Source: an uncultured Bacteroidales bacterium (lineage in GTDB: Bacteria; Bacteroidota; Bacteroidia; Bacteroidales; Paludibacteraceae). From it: a stretch of 5,319 nt of DNA. The DNA lies in the NCBI GenBank assembly GCA_945787425.1, contig CALZHO010000074.1:1-5319 (forward strand), written 5' to 3'. Below the pieces are notes generated by a model. The model worked only from the letters and a program-made list of their open reading frames with translations. It ran no database searches and was not told where the DNA came from. The number at the start of each line of letters is the position of its first letter. Position 1 is the stretch's first letter. This document shows, piece after piece, positions 4,934 to 5,319 of the stretch. Position numbers and translations under genes: made by a program.

Positions 4934-4966
4934 ACGGGTTCATGACGGGTTCTTGATGGGTTCTTT
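4934..4966. repeat. Three tandem 11-bp units
   Basis: ACGGGTTCATG, ACGGGTTCTTG and ATGGGTTCTTT follow one another without gaps, with two to three differences between neighbours. The 11-bp period is about one helical turn. Function unknown. Confidence 0.65.
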
Positions 4967-5039
4967 ACCTGCCTTTCCCGATATCACTCCGTTACCACTA
5001 TCCGAGGATAGGTTAGAGATACGAGCTTAGATATATACA

Positions 5040-5102
5040 TTGTACATTTTGTACACTTTCGGCACTTTCATAAAATGTACAAAGTTCCGAAAATGTACAA
5101 AG
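5040..5102. repeat. Cluster of four TGTACA palindromes in direct and inverted 13-mers
   Basis: TGTACA occurs at 5041-5046, 5050-5055, 5076-5081 and 5094-5099. AAAATGTACAAAG is present twice as an exact direct repeat (5072-5084 and 5090-5102, 18-bp period). AAAATGTACAA recurs inverted at 5040-5050. TTTTGTACACTTTCGG (5047-5062) is the inverted counterpart of CCGAAAATGTACAAAG (5087-5102) with two differences. The array looks like multiple sites for one dimeric DNA-binding protein or a foldable palindrome. Confidence 0.7.
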
Positions 5103-5128
5103 TATATTTTCGTTTGCAATTAACAACT

Positions 5129-5169
5129 AATCCGCATAACCGATTCTTTTTCTTTCTATAATGCGGATT
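5129..5169. repeat. 9-bp inverted repeat AATCCGCAT / ATGCGGATT
   Basis: AATCCGCAT (5129-5137) is the exact reverse complement of ATGCGGATT (5161-5169), separated by 23 bp containing a T-rich tract (CTTTTTCTTTCT). No T-run follows the right arm, so it is not a clear terminator. The AATCCG/CGGATT words also form part of the hairpin at 620-646. Confidence 0.45.
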
Positions 5170-5319
5170 TGCCTAATTACCTTATAACCTCATCACCTCA
5201 TTCCGTGGACTTCTTCCTACCTATTTTCAGCCCTCCTCTTCCGCGTCCGTGGAAATCATCAGTATGCACTTTTCATTTCCAGAAGGGATACCGAACACTT
5301 GCCGAAGGAATAAAATTAG

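Larger units (their letters stand above)
4834..5319. other. Gene-free tract to the window end
   Basis: I find no convincing gene here. Weak inverted repeats lie at 4862-4889 (CCATAG/CTATGG) and 4904-4930 (TGGTAG/CTACCA). Tandem 11-mers (4934-4966), the TGTACA cluster (5040-5102) and a hairpin (5129-5169) follow. The last 93 bases are open on the minus strand to a TGA at 5227-5229, 30 codons, which could be the 3' end of a gene starting beyond the window; this is too short to decide. Confidence 0.6.

Noticed and set aside
5227..5319. 30-codon minus-strand frame open to the window edge (ends ...STDAEEEG)
   Set aside because: It could be the end of a gene lying to the right, but an open run of this length is easily chance and no family is recognisable.

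Overview
The window looks like chromosomal DNA of a Bacteroidales bacterium (Bacteroides, Prevotella or Porphyromonas type; I cannot resolve the genus). Three things point there. The first gene is a CoA-transferase of the kind used in succinate/propionate metabolism. An AAA ATPase with a DUF4143 tail, a family present in many copies in this order, follows. Two minus-strand promoters match the Bacteroidetes primary sigma factor consensus (TTTG, 20 bp, TAnnTTTG), and no gene has a Shine-Dalgarno sequence.

Layout. Positions 2-625 (+) are the C-terminal part of the CoA-transferase, closed by a perfect hairpin that overlaps its stop codon. Positions 707-801 hold a repeat ending in a bidirectional terminator, shared with the convergent ATPase gene (822-1952, -). 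The ATPase promoter lies at 2004-2035 inside a tandem 29-bp repeat. Behind it, at 2116-2226 (+), is an orphan duplicate of the last ~30 codons of the CoA-transferase gene, followed by a second bidirectional terminator (2238-2287). Then comes a visibly more AT-rich two-gene restriction-modification operon on the minus strand: a probable type II restriction endonuclease (3530-4183) followed by a gamma-class adenine-N6 DNA methyltransferase (2389-3537), overlapping by 8 nt. Its promoter is at 4482-4513, leaving a leader of about 300 nt rich in inverted repeats.

Positions 4514-5319 carry no convincing gene. They hold a GC-rich hairpin, degenerate 21-bp repeats, a second copy of the 707-801 repeat (4741-4833) ending in a C(UUCG)G terminator, three 11-bp tandem repeats, and a cluster of four TGTACA palindromes.

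Interpretation. The CoA-transferase 3' end appears to be a site where accessory DNA has accumulated. The ATPase cassette is bracketed by a 66-bp identical duplication of the gene end. The whole ATPase plus restriction-modification block is bracketed by the terminator-bearing repeat. In the restriction-modification operon the nuclease gene is transcribed before the methylase and no controller gene is visible, so the palindromic leader and a possible methylase promoter inside the nuclease gene are the obvious candidates for control.
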